DNA of 64,000 bases from Pseudomonas sp. StFLB209 (GTDB lineage Bacteria > Pseudomonadota > Gammaproteobacteria > Pseudomonadales > Pseudomonadaceae), in NCBI RefSeq assembly GCF_000829415.1, contig NZ_AP014637.1:6031001-6095000 (forward strand). Reading direction: 5' to 3'. This document shows positions 1 through 9,120 of the stretch, piece after piece (positions within the stretch are counted from its first letter, which is position 1; every line of letters begins with the position of its first letter). Both the position numbers and the translations under genes were made by a program. The notes beneath the pieces are model-generated. The model ran no database searches, was not told the DNA's origin, and saw only the letters and a program-made list of their open reading frames with translations.

Positions 1-69
1 GATAACAGGCTCAATGACAGAGGCGGCCACAATGCTAAGACCGCTCTGCCGCGTCAACACCCTGTTCGC

Positions 70-1278
70 TTAAACCAGCCAGACATCATCATTGAGGATG
101 GTGCGCATGCCGGTCAAAACCAATGCCCCGTTGTCGAACGCTGCGCCTGAGGGGTTAGTAAAGTCCATGTAGAAGGTTTCGTTGGACTCCAGTTTGTTAT
201 CGCCCACGATCTCGACCGCCACCACGGCTTTGGTTTCATTCGGGTAGAACACCAGGGTGCCCTTGTTGGCCAGGTAATCCTCACCGGCTTTGGCAGTGCC
301 ATCACGGGTAGTGAAGTTCAGGCTGATGAGCTTGTTGGGGTCTTTCCTTGGCGTGGTGAGCTCGACCATGAAATAGGCATTGGTGAACGTACCGGCCTGC
401 CCCTCAACCACCTTCTGCTTGACTTCGGACATCTTGGTCGGCGCATCGGTGTAGCTGGCACGAATGGCCTGGTCGATGAACTGTTGCTGGGCGCTGACCC
501 GCTGCCAGGCGGCAAACTCACCAAAGCTGCTGTTAAGGCTGTTGTCGATGTCAGGGCGTACATTGCCCAGGCTCAGGGTGCTGATGTAGCTGGCAATGCC
601 GGCCACCTTGTTGCCAATGAAAGCAGGTCCGCCACTGTCACCGCTGCTGAGCATGCCTTCATTCTGGCCAAGCCCGGTGTGCTTGAGATTGAGAAAGCGC
701 CCCAAAGCATCCTGATTGCTGCTGCCATTATCGAAATCGGCGATCAATTGGGTGCCGGCCTTGGGTGAGAAAGGCAGATAGCCGCCGGCCTTGGCTTTGA
801 GTGCAGCCGCATCGGCATCAAAAGTATTCATTGCCTTCTGGCGAATCGGCGCCGACGAGTAGCTGCTGGACATCCCGGCGGCGCCGGTACCTGGCTTGCC
901 GTAACCGATGATGGTCATGGCCTGGCCGATCTCGTCGGTATTGCGGTAGATGTCATAACGCTCGGCGCTCACCGGGGCGTGGCCGTTGAGCCAGACAATG
1001 GCCATATCGTTGTTCAGGTTGGCAGCGTCATAACCCGGCAAGATCGTGACCTTGCTTGAGCTCATGCTCTTGGTGCCAGCCGAGGTCTCGAAGGTCACGG
1101 TACTTTGCGAATTGCCCGGCTTGAACAGATGCGCCGCCGTGAGAATCGCCTGGCCGCCGTAGAGCAGCACGCCGGTTCCGTAAACACCTCCTGTGGAAAC
1201 CTTTACAACGCCATCATATCCCTGGCCTGGCGCTGCCTTGTTGCGAGAATCCGTGTAGGAGGTGACCGTCGAGACCAT
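70..1278 (-). CDS. Trypsin-like serine protease with C-terminal Calx-beta domain, probable type I secretion substrate
   Basis: The 402-aa product is a chymotrypsin-fold (S1) protease. The catalytic triad is visible: His50 in TAAH, Asp91 in NNDMA and Ser215 in GDSGGP. Residues about 285-395 resemble a Calx-beta domain (GTAKAGEDY and NETFYMDF motifs), a module common in secreted adhesins and proteases. There is no N-terminal signal peptide, and the protein ends in DDVWLV, an acidic-hydrophobic tail typical of type I (ABC) secretion substrates. The same kind of tail is found on the DUF4214 proteins nearby, so I infer a shared exporter encoded outside this window. The substrate is unknown. The enzyme class is secure; the secretion route is inference. 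Confidence 0.85.
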   Translation of the reverse strand: MVSTVTSYTDSRNKAAPGQGYDGVVKVSTGGVYGTGVLLYGGQAILTAAHLFKPGNSQSTVTFETSAGTKSMSSSKVTILPGYDAANLNNDMAIVWLNGHAPVSAERYDIYRNTDEIGQAMTIIGYGKPGTGAAGMSSSYSSAPIRQKAMNTFDADAAALKAKAGGYLPFSPKAGTQLIADFDNGSSNQDALGRFLNLKHTGLGQNEGMLSSGDSGGPAFIGNKVAGIASYISTLSLGNVRPDIDNSLNSSFGEFAAWQRVSAQQQFIDQAIRASYTDAPTKMSEVKQKVVEGQAGTFTNAYFMVELTTPRKDPNKLISLNFTTRDGTAKAGEDYLANKGTLVFYPNETKAVVAVEIVGDNKLESNETFYMDFTNPSGAAFDNGALVLTGMRTILNDDVWLV

Positions 1279-1402
1279 GAATCAATACCCGGTGCTGGTT
1301 GTGATGGCCGCGATTGTGTCGATTTGCCATTACGCAAGGGAGTGCTGGTCGTCGGATTGGCGTCACGGTGCCATCATCTCTTTAGTTATCCGCCAAACGG
1401 TA

Positions 1403-1427
1403 TAACGCTAAAGAGCTAACGCTAAAG
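1403..1427. repeat. Tandem 11-bp direct repeat upstream of the GT4 gene
   Basis: TAACGCTAAAG occurs at 1403-1413 and again at 1417-1427, a 14-bp period. It lies in the 317-bp divergent gap between the protease and the glycosyltransferase gene. No other gene or clear promoter is visible in the gap. It could be a regulator binding site or chance. Confidence 0.4.
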
Positions 1428-1595
1428 TTAAGGTGCCGTTCTCCACTGGCCTGGAAAATGCCTTTAAGCCCCAGTCGTGTTAGGCTCCGCGCCCTGATCA
1501 AGTTGCATATATGCACACGCTGGCATCGGCTGAAGACTTGTTAAAAGTCTGCCGTCGAATGAACCAGCCATCATTGAATCGAGATAAATCACAGA

Positions 1596-2735
1596 ATGAA
1601 GATTGGCTTGAGTTGTACGGTCTGGGCAGGCGGCGAACGCGCTGGTCACCTGGATGGCATCGGCACTTACTCCCGTGCATTGTGGAATGGCCTGGGCGAG
1701 ATCACCCAACAGACAGGCGACAGCCTCAGCCCTTATGCCTTCGGTCGTGACTTGCCAAACATGGCGTGTGGCACACCGAAGCAACTTGCCGAACGCTTCC
1801 CGGTACACGCCCTGCTCAGCGGTATTCTCAAGCTGCCCCTGGCCAACTCTCGCGCCATCGCCCAGGACATTGACCTGTTCCATGCCACTGACCACCACAT
1901 CCCGCGTATTGCCGGGGTGCCCACGGTGGCCACCATCATGGATGTGATCCCCATGCTGCACCCCGAGTGGATCAAGAACGACCTGCGCAGCCTCAAAAGC
2001 TGGCTGTTCAAAACAGCGATTCTCAAGGCCGATCACATCATCACCATCTCCGAATACAGCAAACAGGACATGGTCGAGCACCTGAAAATCGCCCCGGAGC
2101 GCATCAGCGTCACCCCGCTTGGGGTCGAACCGGTTTATTTCGAGCAGATCGCAGAGCAGCACAAAGAAGCCGTACTGAATAAGCACGGCCTCAAGCCCGG
2201 CTTCTTCCTGTTCGTCGGCACTCTGCAGCCACGCAAAAACCTGCCGCGCATCCTGCAAGCGTTCAAACAGCTGCCGCAGGCGCTGCGCAAGGAACACCCG
2301 CTGGTGATTGTGGGTCGTGACGGCTGGAATAACGAAGAGCTGCTGCCGCAACTGGCACAGCTGGAACAACAAGGTGAAGGCCGCTGGCTCAGCTACCTGC
2401 CACAAACCGAAGTCATGGCCCTGCTACAGAGTGCCAGCGCGCTGGTGTTCCCCTCACTGTATGAAGGTTTTGGCCTGCCGGTGATCGAAGCCTTTGCCGC
2501 GCAGTGCCCGGTGATTGCCTCCAACAGTACTTCGGTGCCTGAAGTGGCGGGCGATGCTGCCTGGGCTGTCGACCCCTACAGCGTGGAGAGTATCAGCGCT
2601 GCCATGCAGGACCTGCTGAACCAGCCACAGGCCCGTGAAGAAAAGGTCCAGCGCGGTCTGCAACGCGCACGCCAGTACACCTGGCAAGAATGCGCGCGTC
2701 AGACCCTGGCGGTTTATCACAAGGTACGGGGCTAA
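1596..2735 (+). CDS. Glycosyltransferase family 4
   Basis: The 379-aa product is a retaining GT-B glycosyltransferase of family GT4. The N-terminal half carries the HLDGIGTYSRAL acceptor-domain motif. The C-terminal half has the nucleotide-sugar binding block PSLYEGFGLPVIEAF (around residues 287-301), with the EGFGLPxxE motif expected of GT4. It is probably cytoplasmic and uses an NDP- or GDP-sugar for surface polysaccharide synthesis; the manC gene 4 kb away would fit a mannosyl donor. The start is the ATG before KIGLSCTVWAGG; the ribosome binding site is weak. It is a single gene, convergent with the DUF4214 gene and separated from it by a strong stem-loop. Confidence 0.85.
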   Translation: MKIGLSCTVWAGGERAGHLDGIGTYSRALWNGLGEITQQTGDSLSPYAFGRDLPNMACGTPKQLAERFPVHALLSGILKLPLANSRAIAQDIDLFHATDHHIPRIAGVPTVATIMDVIPMLHPEWIKNDLRSLKSWLFKTAILKADHIITISEYSKQDMVEHLKIAPERISVTPLGVEPVYFEQIAEQHKEAVLNKHGLKPGFFLFVGTLQPRKNLPRILQAFKQLPQALRKEHPLVIVGRDGWNNEELLPQLAQLEQQGEGRWLSYLPQTEVMALLQSASALVFPSLYEGFGLPVIEAFAAQCPVIASNSTSVPEVAGDAAWAVDPYSVESISAAMQDLLNQPQAREEKVQRGLQRARQYTWQECARQTLAVYHKVRG

Positions 2736-2750
2736 CGCACCGCAACCCCT

Positions 2751-2777
2751 GGGGGCTTGTCTTTCAGACAAGCCCCC
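2751..2777. terminator. Stem-loop between convergent genes
   Basis: GGGGGCTTGTC, loop TTTCA, then the perfect complement GACAAGCCCCC (11-bp stem) lie between the stops of the GT4 gene and the DUF4214 gene. There is no T-run on the plus side, so it is a terminator-like hairpin that could act on both strands. Confidence 0.7.
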
Positions 2778-2783
2778 CCGGCC

Positions 2784-5636
2784 TCAAACCAATCCCAAGT
2801 TGACAATGGCTCCAGCATTGTTTGGACTTTGCCCGACCAGAACGATCGCAACCTGTTCGATACCTGATCCGGTGTCAGCATCCCACACCACAAGCGTGTC
2901 CTCAGAGTTACCGTTTTGCGAAGCCACAAACTCGCCGTCGGCGTATATACCCTTGACGAACGCATAGCCGCCATTGCTGACCGTGGTGATGCTGCCCTGT
3001 TGCAACGCTTGAGAATCATTGTTGCTCAACTGGAAGCTGCTCAGATTAATATGGTCCCGATTAGAGTCAGCTAAACTGCCATAAAACGCCGAGTAGGTAT
3101 CAAAACTACCGTCTGCCGCCTTGAAGGCCCCCTGAGAGAAACTGAATGTGTCAGCCTGTGCGGCAGACGTGTACGTGACAGTGATCTTGCCATCGGAAAT
3201 GTTGCCATTGAGCGCATCATTGCCTGCTGTAGCCTGCAGTGCCAGAGCACTGGCATATTTCAGTCCATATTCTGGCAAGTTGCTGACATCGGTAACGGCT
3301 CCTGACACCGAGAAGTTATTGATGAACTCATTGCTATTTTCAGCAATTGACAAGACAAAACCTTCTAAAGCCGTGACCACGCCACCGGCCACAAAATCAA
3401 CGACCTTGACGCCCACGACATTCTGGCCTTGCAAACTTTGCGGGACCACCAGATTGCTGATGGTGTCTGAAAGGATGACACCCGTATAACCAGGCGCATT
3501 GAAAATCGAACTGTTATTGGTTTGCGCGGCGGTGATGTTTGCAATGCTGTCTGCGACTACAAACCCTTGGGCGTCGATCACAAGACTCGTGCCAGTGCTC
3601 ACAGGCACATCAAGATTGGCCACTGAATCAGCAATGATATAGTCATGCGAGCTCGTCAGCGCTGACGCGCCCAGATTTGTCAGGGTATCGCGCAGGACAA
3701 TGCCACTATTGGGAAATGACAGATTAACGGTGCTTTGAAGCTCATTGTAGTCTGCGATACTGATCGGGCCTGCCGGCACAACGGTAATATGCTCAGCCCC
3801 GGCAAGAACAGTAGCGTCATTGATTTTACTGGCGAGCAGGTTCTTGGCAGTGTCGCTCAGGCTGTAAGTCCACTCTGTGTCATTCGGGTCATAAATCATC
3901 TTGGCCAGGTCGCTGCGCTGCTGAACCGTCAGGGTTCCTGCCGCATCATTGACGAGTGTCAGACTGTTGGTATTGCGCGTCTCACCTTGGGTCAATTGCA
4001 GAAGATTCAGCGCCGTGTCTTCGACGTCGGCGTACCAGGCCTGAGTGGTGACCAACGTCTTGAGCACATTAAACTGCTTGGCGGTAAGCACAACACCCAG
4101 CACGTTACCGTTCAGATCAAGGTCAGTGAGCGTGACGGTGCCGGTACCAGGGGTAAACGTGGCTTTTATCAGCGCCGAGGCAGTGGACGATAGGGTCTCG
4201 AACGAAACCGTACCGGTAATCTTGATGCCCAGTGCATTCAGGTCAGCCAACGTCACCGGACCGGAAACTTCAAGATTCACAGGACCTTTTACATAAGTGG
4301 TATTGGTCTTCAGCGCGGTTGCCGTGTCCAGGATGCTGGTCGCCAGCACCGGCCCTGAAATCTGATCGTCGAAAGCACTTAGTTGGGCAATATTCAACGT
4401 CTCCGTCACCCGGGCATTGAGGGTACTCAAGCCCGCCACATCAGTAGAAGCCAGGTTATAGAACGCAAGCAGATCGGCCTGAGATCCATAAACGTTTGCC
4501 AACTTATTGAGGTCTACCTTGATGTCATAGGTATTGGCGATATGCGAGGCGGCCTGAACCGACAGGTCTTCACCTTTCAGAAACGGAATGACCAGCGTTC
4601 CGGTACCGTTGATTTCAATATCAGAGAAATTCGTACCCAACTGGTAAACGGTGGTGGTGGGCGACAGTTTGATACTGTCCACAGTCAAACTGGAAACGTC
4701 CAGCTTATTGATGCTTACCGAACTTCCAACCGCCGGCGTGAATACGTATTTGTCGTTCACCAGCGACAACGTGACATTTCCGTTGCCGTTGCCAACGGTG
4801 TAATGCCCGGCACTCGTTTCAGTCACGGTAAAGGTCGGCGTAACAGTGCCACCGCCTGTCCCCGGCGTTGCAGTGCCCACATCATTACCTGCCTGTGTGG
4901 CCGGATTGGCCAGTGCGGTCGGGTCTGTCAGAGCGGCAGTGGTCTTGGTGTTGATCGTGGTAAGCAGGGTGGTCAGGTTGGTGCCACTGCTGACATTGGC
5001 AACAACGGTTTCCAGATAGGTTGCCAGGTTCTTGACCTCGGCAGGCGCAGTCTTGATCAATTGCGCAACCTGGTCGAGTGTCGATGAGACCAGAGTCAGA
5101 ATGGCAGAGGTCTGTGCCGCAGGATCGGCAGGTACTAGCTTGATCAGATCCAGAGTAGCCGTGAGTGTATCGGCGTCACTGGATACTGCACTGAGCACCT
5201 TGACCGCCAGAGACAGGTCCGTCAGGCCCTTTTCAGCGAAGGCCACACCTACCAGGGCCTTGTTATTGACCAATGCCGCATCAGCCTGACCTTGCGTCGA
5301 GGTGTTGGCCTTGGCGCCATTGAGCACGGCAGCGATGAACACCTCACGGCTCATCCCATTGTTTTCCAACTCGGTTTTCCAGTAAGCCACACCGCCGCTG
5401 TCGCCGCTGCGACCGAAAATATTGTTGTAGACCGCTTCAATAAAAGCGTCCGTCGACAAGGAGGATGGGTACTTCTCCAACGCTTCGGCCTGTTCATTTG
5501 CCCAGTTGGCGGAGATCGACTCAAGGCTCATGTTGCCGTTGCTCAGTTCGTTGACCCAATAGGCCAGGCCACCGGCATCAGGGGCACGATTGAAAAAGGC
5601 GGTATACAGCTCTGCCAGATCTGATTGAAAGCTCAT
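2784..5636 (-). CDS. Large secreted DUF4214 protein
   Basis: The 950-aa product starts at an ATG with AGGAG six bases upstream; a longer frame to 5702 lacks such a site. Residues 1-125 hold two DUF4214-type modules (LYTAFFNRAPDAGGLAYW and IFGRSGDSGGVAYW), as in the three RTX proteins at 8.2-10.9 kb. A Thr/Pro/Gly linker near 270 leads to a long beta-rich region containing several degenerate repeats of the pattern DSIANI / DTISNLVV / DTLTNLG / DSVANLDV. There is no signal peptide, and the C-terminus is hydrophobic (VNLGLV), as in type I secretion substrates. The likely role is a surface or matrix protein. The biochemical function is unknown. Confidence 0.75.
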   Translation of the reverse strand: MSFQSDLAELYTAFFNRAPDAGGLAYWVNELSNGNMSLESISANWANEQAEALEKYPSSLSTDAFIEAVYNNIFGRSGDSGGVAYWKTELENNGMSREVFIAAVLNGAKANTSTQGQADAALVNNKALVGVAFAEKGLTDLSLAVKVLSAVSSDADTLTATLDLIKLVPADPAAQTSAILTLVSSTLDQVAQLIKTAPAEVKNLATYLETVVANVSSGTNLTTLLTTINTKTTAALTDPTALANPATQAGNDVGTATPGTGGGTVTPTFTVTETSAGHYTVGNGNGNVTLSLVNDKYVFTPAVGSSVSINKLDVSSLTVDSIKLSPTTTVYQLGTNFSDIEINGTGTLVIPFLKGEDLSVQAASHIANTYDIKVDLNKLANVYGSQADLLAFYNLASTDVAGLSTLNARVTETLNIAQLSAFDDQISGPVLATSILDTATALKTNTTYVKGPVNLEVSGPVTLADLNALGIKITGTVSFETLSSTASALIKATFTPGTGTVTLTDLDLNGNVLGVVLTAKQFNVLKTLVTTQAWYADVEDTALNLLQLTQGETRNTNSLTLVNDAAGTLTVQQRSDLAKMIYDPNDTEWTYSLSDTAKNLLASKINDATVLAGAEHITVVPAGPISIADYNELQSTVNLSFPNSGIVLRDTLTNLGASALTSSHDYIIADSVANLDVPVSTGTSLVIDAQGFVVADSIANITAAQTNNSSIFNAPGYTGVILSDTISNLVVPQSLQGQNVVGVKVVDFVAGGVVTALEGFVLSIAENSNEFINNFSVSGAVTDVSNLPEYGLKYASALALQATAGNDALNGNISDGKITVTYTSAAQADTFSFSQGAFKAADGSFDTYSAFYGSLADSNRDHINLSSFQLSNNDSQALQQGSITTVSNGGYAFVKGIYADGEFVASQNGNSEDTLVVWDADTGSGIEQVAIVLVGQSPNNAGAIVNLGLV

Positions 5637-6306
5637 GAGTTGCTCCTGATGAAAAGGCCCCAGCGGCTCACCTCTACGAGTGAGTAGGCGATCCTTTATC
5701 AATGGTTAGGTGTTGGCTAAGCGACGCCCCTGAAAATTTTTGTTACAGGGTGCTTTCCGAGCATCTCAAACAGACAAGGCAACTTCTATAAAAATATTTA
5801 ACGACGTCGTTTTTGATAAGGACATAATCAATTCTGGCTAAATTAAACAGCCATTCAATTGACGCCAATAAAACTCAATACCTGAAAGTTATAAAACTAT
5901 ATAGATAGGCACTTTCTTGATAACTCGCTTTATCCTGCGCCTGGGAACCCGTTGCCAGCTCATCTGTCGAGAAATACCTGCGTACCTCTGCAAGTCTCGA
6001 AATAGACTGTTCATAAGGTATGAGCAAGCAAAATAGAAAGGGCATCTTTTGGCAGATGCGAAAGGATTTACGGCCAGACGCTCATGGTGCGCCGACAGGA
6101 GAATGCAGATCCGTTCAGCGATTATCGAACCTGATTCGATTCCGGTGGGAGCGACCGTGGTCGCGAAAGAGTCGGTGAAGGGCACCTCTAAAGTCACAGC
6201 ATCTGCTGCGAATGTGCCTTCGCCTTCGCTGGCAAGCCAGCTCCCACCGGGATTTGCGCCTTTAACCGAACATAGTGGCTAGCCCGCAAGCGCCACCGAC
6301 ATCGGT
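5637..6306. other. Intergenic gap with a REP pair
   Basis: This 670-bp gap holds no gene I can support. It is AT-rich around 5760-5900 and holds the REP pair at 6142-6250. It probably contains the promoter for the leftward DUF4214 gene, but I see no convincing -35/-10 pair. Confidence 0.6.
6142..6250. repeat. REP palindrome pair
   Basis: GGTGGGAGCGACCGTGGTCGCG at its start and CTGGCAAGCCAGCTCCCACC at its end are two inverted Pseudomonas REP-type palindromes. The GTGGGAGCGACC core is the usual form. They flank the 3' end of manC. Confidence 0.75.
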
Positions 6307-7725
6307 TTACTTGGCCAGACGCCCGTAACGATCCTCAAACCGCACAATGTCGTCCTCGCCCAGATAGGCACCGGACTGCACCTCGATCAGTTCCAGCGGC
6401 ACCTTGCCCGGGTTGGCCAGCGAGTGCTTGACGCCCAGCGGGATATAAGTCGACTGGTTCTCGGAGAGGATCAGCTCCTGGTCATCACAGGTCACCTTGG
6501 CGGTACCGGACACCACGATCCAGTGCTCGGCGCGGTGGTAGTGCAGTTGCAGCGACAGGCATTCACCCGGCAATACGCTGATGCGCTTGACCTGGTAGCG
6601 GTCGCCCTTGTCGATGGTGTCGTAATGGCCCCACGGACGGTTGACCAGCGGATGGGTGACGAACTCGGGACGCTCTTCGGCCTGCAGACGCTTGACCACG
6701 TCCTTGACCTGCTGGCTGTCGTGCTTGTTGGCCACCAGGATGGCGTCCTTGGTCTCGATGACGATCAGGTCCTCGACACCCACGGTGGCCACCAGGCGGT
6801 GATGCGACTGCACCAGGCAGTTGTTGGTGTCGATGGCCAGCACGTCGCCTTCCAGGCGGTTGGCGTTGGCATCATGCGGGCCGACATCCCAGATCGCCGA
6901 CCAGCTGCCCAGATCGTTCCAGCCAGCGTTCAGCGGCACCACCAGACCGGCTTCGGTGTGCTCCATCACCGCGTAGTCGACCGACTCGTCAGCGCACAGG
7001 GCGAACTGCTCGGCTTGTACATGGGTGAAGTAGCTGTCGGTCTGCGCATGCTCCAGCGCCACTCGGCAAGCACTGAGAATATCCGGGCGATGACGCTCCA
7101 GCTCGGCGAGGAACACCGAGGCACGGAACATGAACATGCCGCTGTTCCACAGGTAAGCCCCTGAAGACAGGTACTCGGCGGCCAGCTCCGGCGATGGCTT
7201 CTCTTTGAACGCGGCGATCGCGAAACCGCCCTGCTCAATGGCCTTGCCACACTGGATGTAACCGAAGCCAGTCTCAGGATGCGTCGGGGTGATGCCGAAA
7301 GTCACCAGACGGCCCGCCTCGGCATGCGCCTGGGCGACCTGCACGGCGCTGCGAAACGCCTGCTCGTCATGAATGTGATGGTCGGCCGCCAGCACCAGCA
7401 GCACCGGATCGGCACCGTCTACGGTGGCTTGCAGCGCCGCCAGAGCAATGGCCGGCGCGGTGTTGCGCGCCAGCGGCTCAAGGATGATGCGCTGGCTCTT
7501 GATCTTCGCCACACGCAGTTGCTCGGCGACGATAAAGCGATGGTTTTCGTTGCTCACCACCAGGGCTGGCGAGTGCTCCAGGCCGTCCAGGCGCGCCAGG
7601 GTGCGCTGAAACATCGTCCCCTGATCCTGACCGTCCAGGGCCAGAAATTGCTTGGGGAAGCTCTGCCGCGACAGCGGCCACAGCCGTGAACCGTTACCGC
7701 CAGCCAGAATTACAGGGGTGAACAT
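6307..7725 (-). CDS. manC: Mannose-1-phosphate guanylyltransferase / mannose-6-phosphate isomerase
   Basis: The 472-aa bifunctional enzyme (AlgA/WbpW/ManC family) makes GDP-mannose: isomerisation of fructose-6-P to mannose-6-P and guanylylation of mannose-1-P. The N-terminal pyrophosphorylase motif GGNGSRLWPLSRQSFPKQF (residues about 8-26) and the C-terminal cupin/PMI motif QLHYHRAEHW are both present. Length matches the family. The start is the ATG before FTPVILAGG, with GGAG upstream; a longer frame lacks a ribosome binding site. GDP-mannose would feed GDP-D-rhamnose (see rmd) or alginate. Which paralog this is (algA, wbpW or manC) cannot be decided here because the alginate operon is not in view. 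Confidence 0.93.
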   Translation of the reverse strand: MFTPVILAGGNGSRLWPLSRQSFPKQFLALDGQDQGTMFQRTLARLDGLEHSPALVVSNENHRFIVAEQLRVAKIKSQRIILEPLARNTAPAIALAALQATVDGADPVLLVLAADHHIHDEQAFRSAVQVAQAHAEAGRLVTFGITPTHPETGFGYIQCGKAIEQGGFAIAAFKEKPSPELAAEYLSSGAYLWNSGMFMFRASVFLAELERHRPDILSACRVALEHAQTDSYFTHVQAEQFALCADESVDYAVMEHTEAGLVVPLNAGWNDLGSWSAIWDVGPHDANANRLEGDVLAIDTNNCLVQSHHRLVATVGVEDLIVIETKDAILVANKHDSQQVKDVVKRLQAEERPEFVTHPLVNRPWGHYDTIDKGDRYQVKRISVLPGECLSLQLHYHRAEHWIVVSGTAKVTCDDQELILSENQSTYIPLGVKHSLANPGKVPLELIEVQSGAYLGEDDIVRFEDRYGRLAK

Positions 7726-8174
7726 AGAAGCTCCATTCTGATAGCCACGCGGGCATGCGAAGGGCCGCATTATCCGGGGGCTGTAAGGGGGATGCAATAT
7801 AAAGCGGGTATGAGTCCCGCCGGTGTTTTATAGGTGTTACAAGCCTGCTGCACTGGCTTGACATCGAAGTCATTCGAGGCAATGAACGCTGCTCAGAACA
7901 TGGCTTGCTGGCAAGAGTTCAAGACCCTCGATGGATAAATGGCGTTTAGCCACAATCTCGCTGCGATCTTCTCTGAAAGCCCCGTATTTTCACTCATTCA
8001 GCGCGGCTTTAGCACGAATTGTAATCAATACGGAACAATTGGATCCATTACGAGGTCGAAGGTTACAAATTTGTATCGGCCACCTGTAAACGTCGATACA
8101 GAAGTACGGGCTGGATACCCTTAGTTCGATTCATGATGATCGTGCGCGGCCAGCCTTCGAACCCAGGAGGATCA
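7726..8174. other. Divergent intergenic region with a 12-bp palindrome
   Basis: This 449-bp gap lies between divergent manC and the first RTX gene. It must hold both promoters. The clearest element is a perfect palindrome TACAAATTTGTA at 8064-8075, about 100 bp upstream of the RTX gene start. Nothing else is recognisable. Confidence 0.5.
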
Positions 8175-9080
8175 ATGGCAACGCTGAAGCTTCATCAACC
8201 CATCAATATGAACACCCTCCAGGCTTGGGATGGCGAATTTCCCATTGCCGATGCGGGGCATATCAGGGCTACCGACGGCGTCAGAACCCAGGATTATTTC
8301 GGTTCTTTCCAATACAGCAACGGCGAACTCAGCGGCGGTACGTTAACCGCGACGAGCGCTTATCAAAACGGCCTGTATTACGAAGTCACCGACCTGAACA
8401 TCGACGCCGCGATCATGGCCGAGTATGTCTACAACTTCGACATGACAGGCGCCATGCGCGAAGTCCTCAAAGGCAACGACACCATCATCGGCTCTGCGGG
8501 CAATGATCTGCTGATCGGCGGTACAGGCAACGACCATTACGACGGCGGCGCGGGCATCGATACCGTGGCTTATACCACCGGCAGATCCAGCGCCAGCGTA
8601 ACCGCCACCGACAGCGGTTATACCCTGCAGACACCCGGCAAAACCGACACGCTGGTCAACATCGAACGGGTTAACTTCGGTGACGGCTCGACCCTGGCCC
8701 TGGACGTTGGCCAATGGCAAAACACCGGCGCAGCCTTTCGCCTTTACCAGGCCGCGTTCGACCGAGAGCCGGACCAGGGCGGGCTGAAATACTGGATCAA
8801 CGATCTGGACAAAGGCGCGACTCTCCAGCAAGTCGCCCAGGGTTTTATCGACAGCGCCGAGTTCAAGAAACTCACACCAGGCACCGATAACAAATCCCTG
8901 ATTAACAGCTTCTACCAGCACGTCCTGCATCGTGAGGCCGATGAAGGCGGCTTCAAATACTGGGAAGACTCCATGGCCGCCGGCATGACCGCCAGCGAAG
9001 TACTGGTGTCGTTTTCTGAAAGCGCCGAAAACCTCGCCAACACCAACGCCGACCTCAATGGCGGGCTGTGGCTGGTTTGA
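8175..9080 (+). CDS. RTX/DUF4214 protein, copy 1 of 3, type I secretion substrate
   Basis: The 301-aa product starts at the ATG after AGGAGGATCA. Residues 99-130 contain hemolysin-type calcium-binding nonapeptides (GSAGNDLLIGGTGNDHYDGG). Residues about 175-290 hold two DUF4214 modules (LYQAAFDREPDQGGLKYW and QHVLHREADEGGFKYW). The N-terminal 95 residues are a beta-rich domain I do not recognise. The C-terminus NGGLWLV is a type I secretion signal shared with the next two genes. No signal peptide is present. The three copies are tandem and spaced by 40-48 bp, so they are probably one operon. The function is probably extracellular, surface or matrix associated; the specific role is unknown. Confidence 0.85.
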   Translation: MATLKLHQPINMNTLQAWDGEFPIADAGHIRATDGVRTQDYFGSFQYSNGELSGGTLTATSAYQNGLYYEVTDLNIDAAIMAEYVYNFDMTGAMREVLKGNDTIIGSAGNDLLIGGTGNDHYDGGAGIDTVAYTTGRSSASVTATDSGYTLQTPGKTDTLVNIERVNFGDGSTLALDVGQWQNTGAAFRLYQAAFDREPDQGGLKYWINDLDKGATLQQVAQGFIDSAEFKKLTPGTDNKSLINSFYQHVLHREADEGGFKYWEDSMAAGMTASEVLVSFSESAENLANTNADLNGGLWLV

Positions 9081-9120
9081 TCACTGTCCATCCAAGACAT
9101 TAAGGAGCTAAGGAGTCCCT

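Noticed and set aside
6181..6196. GGCACCTCTAAAG near 6181 as a further MITE-like end
   Set aside because: Only 12 bases match the end consensus, and the following GAGGC...GTCAACG segment is missing. It is probably chance within a REP pair.
5889..6197. 102-codon minus-strand frame in the DUF4214-manC gap
   Set aside because: It runs through a REP palindrome, has no ribosome binding site and no recognisable domain.
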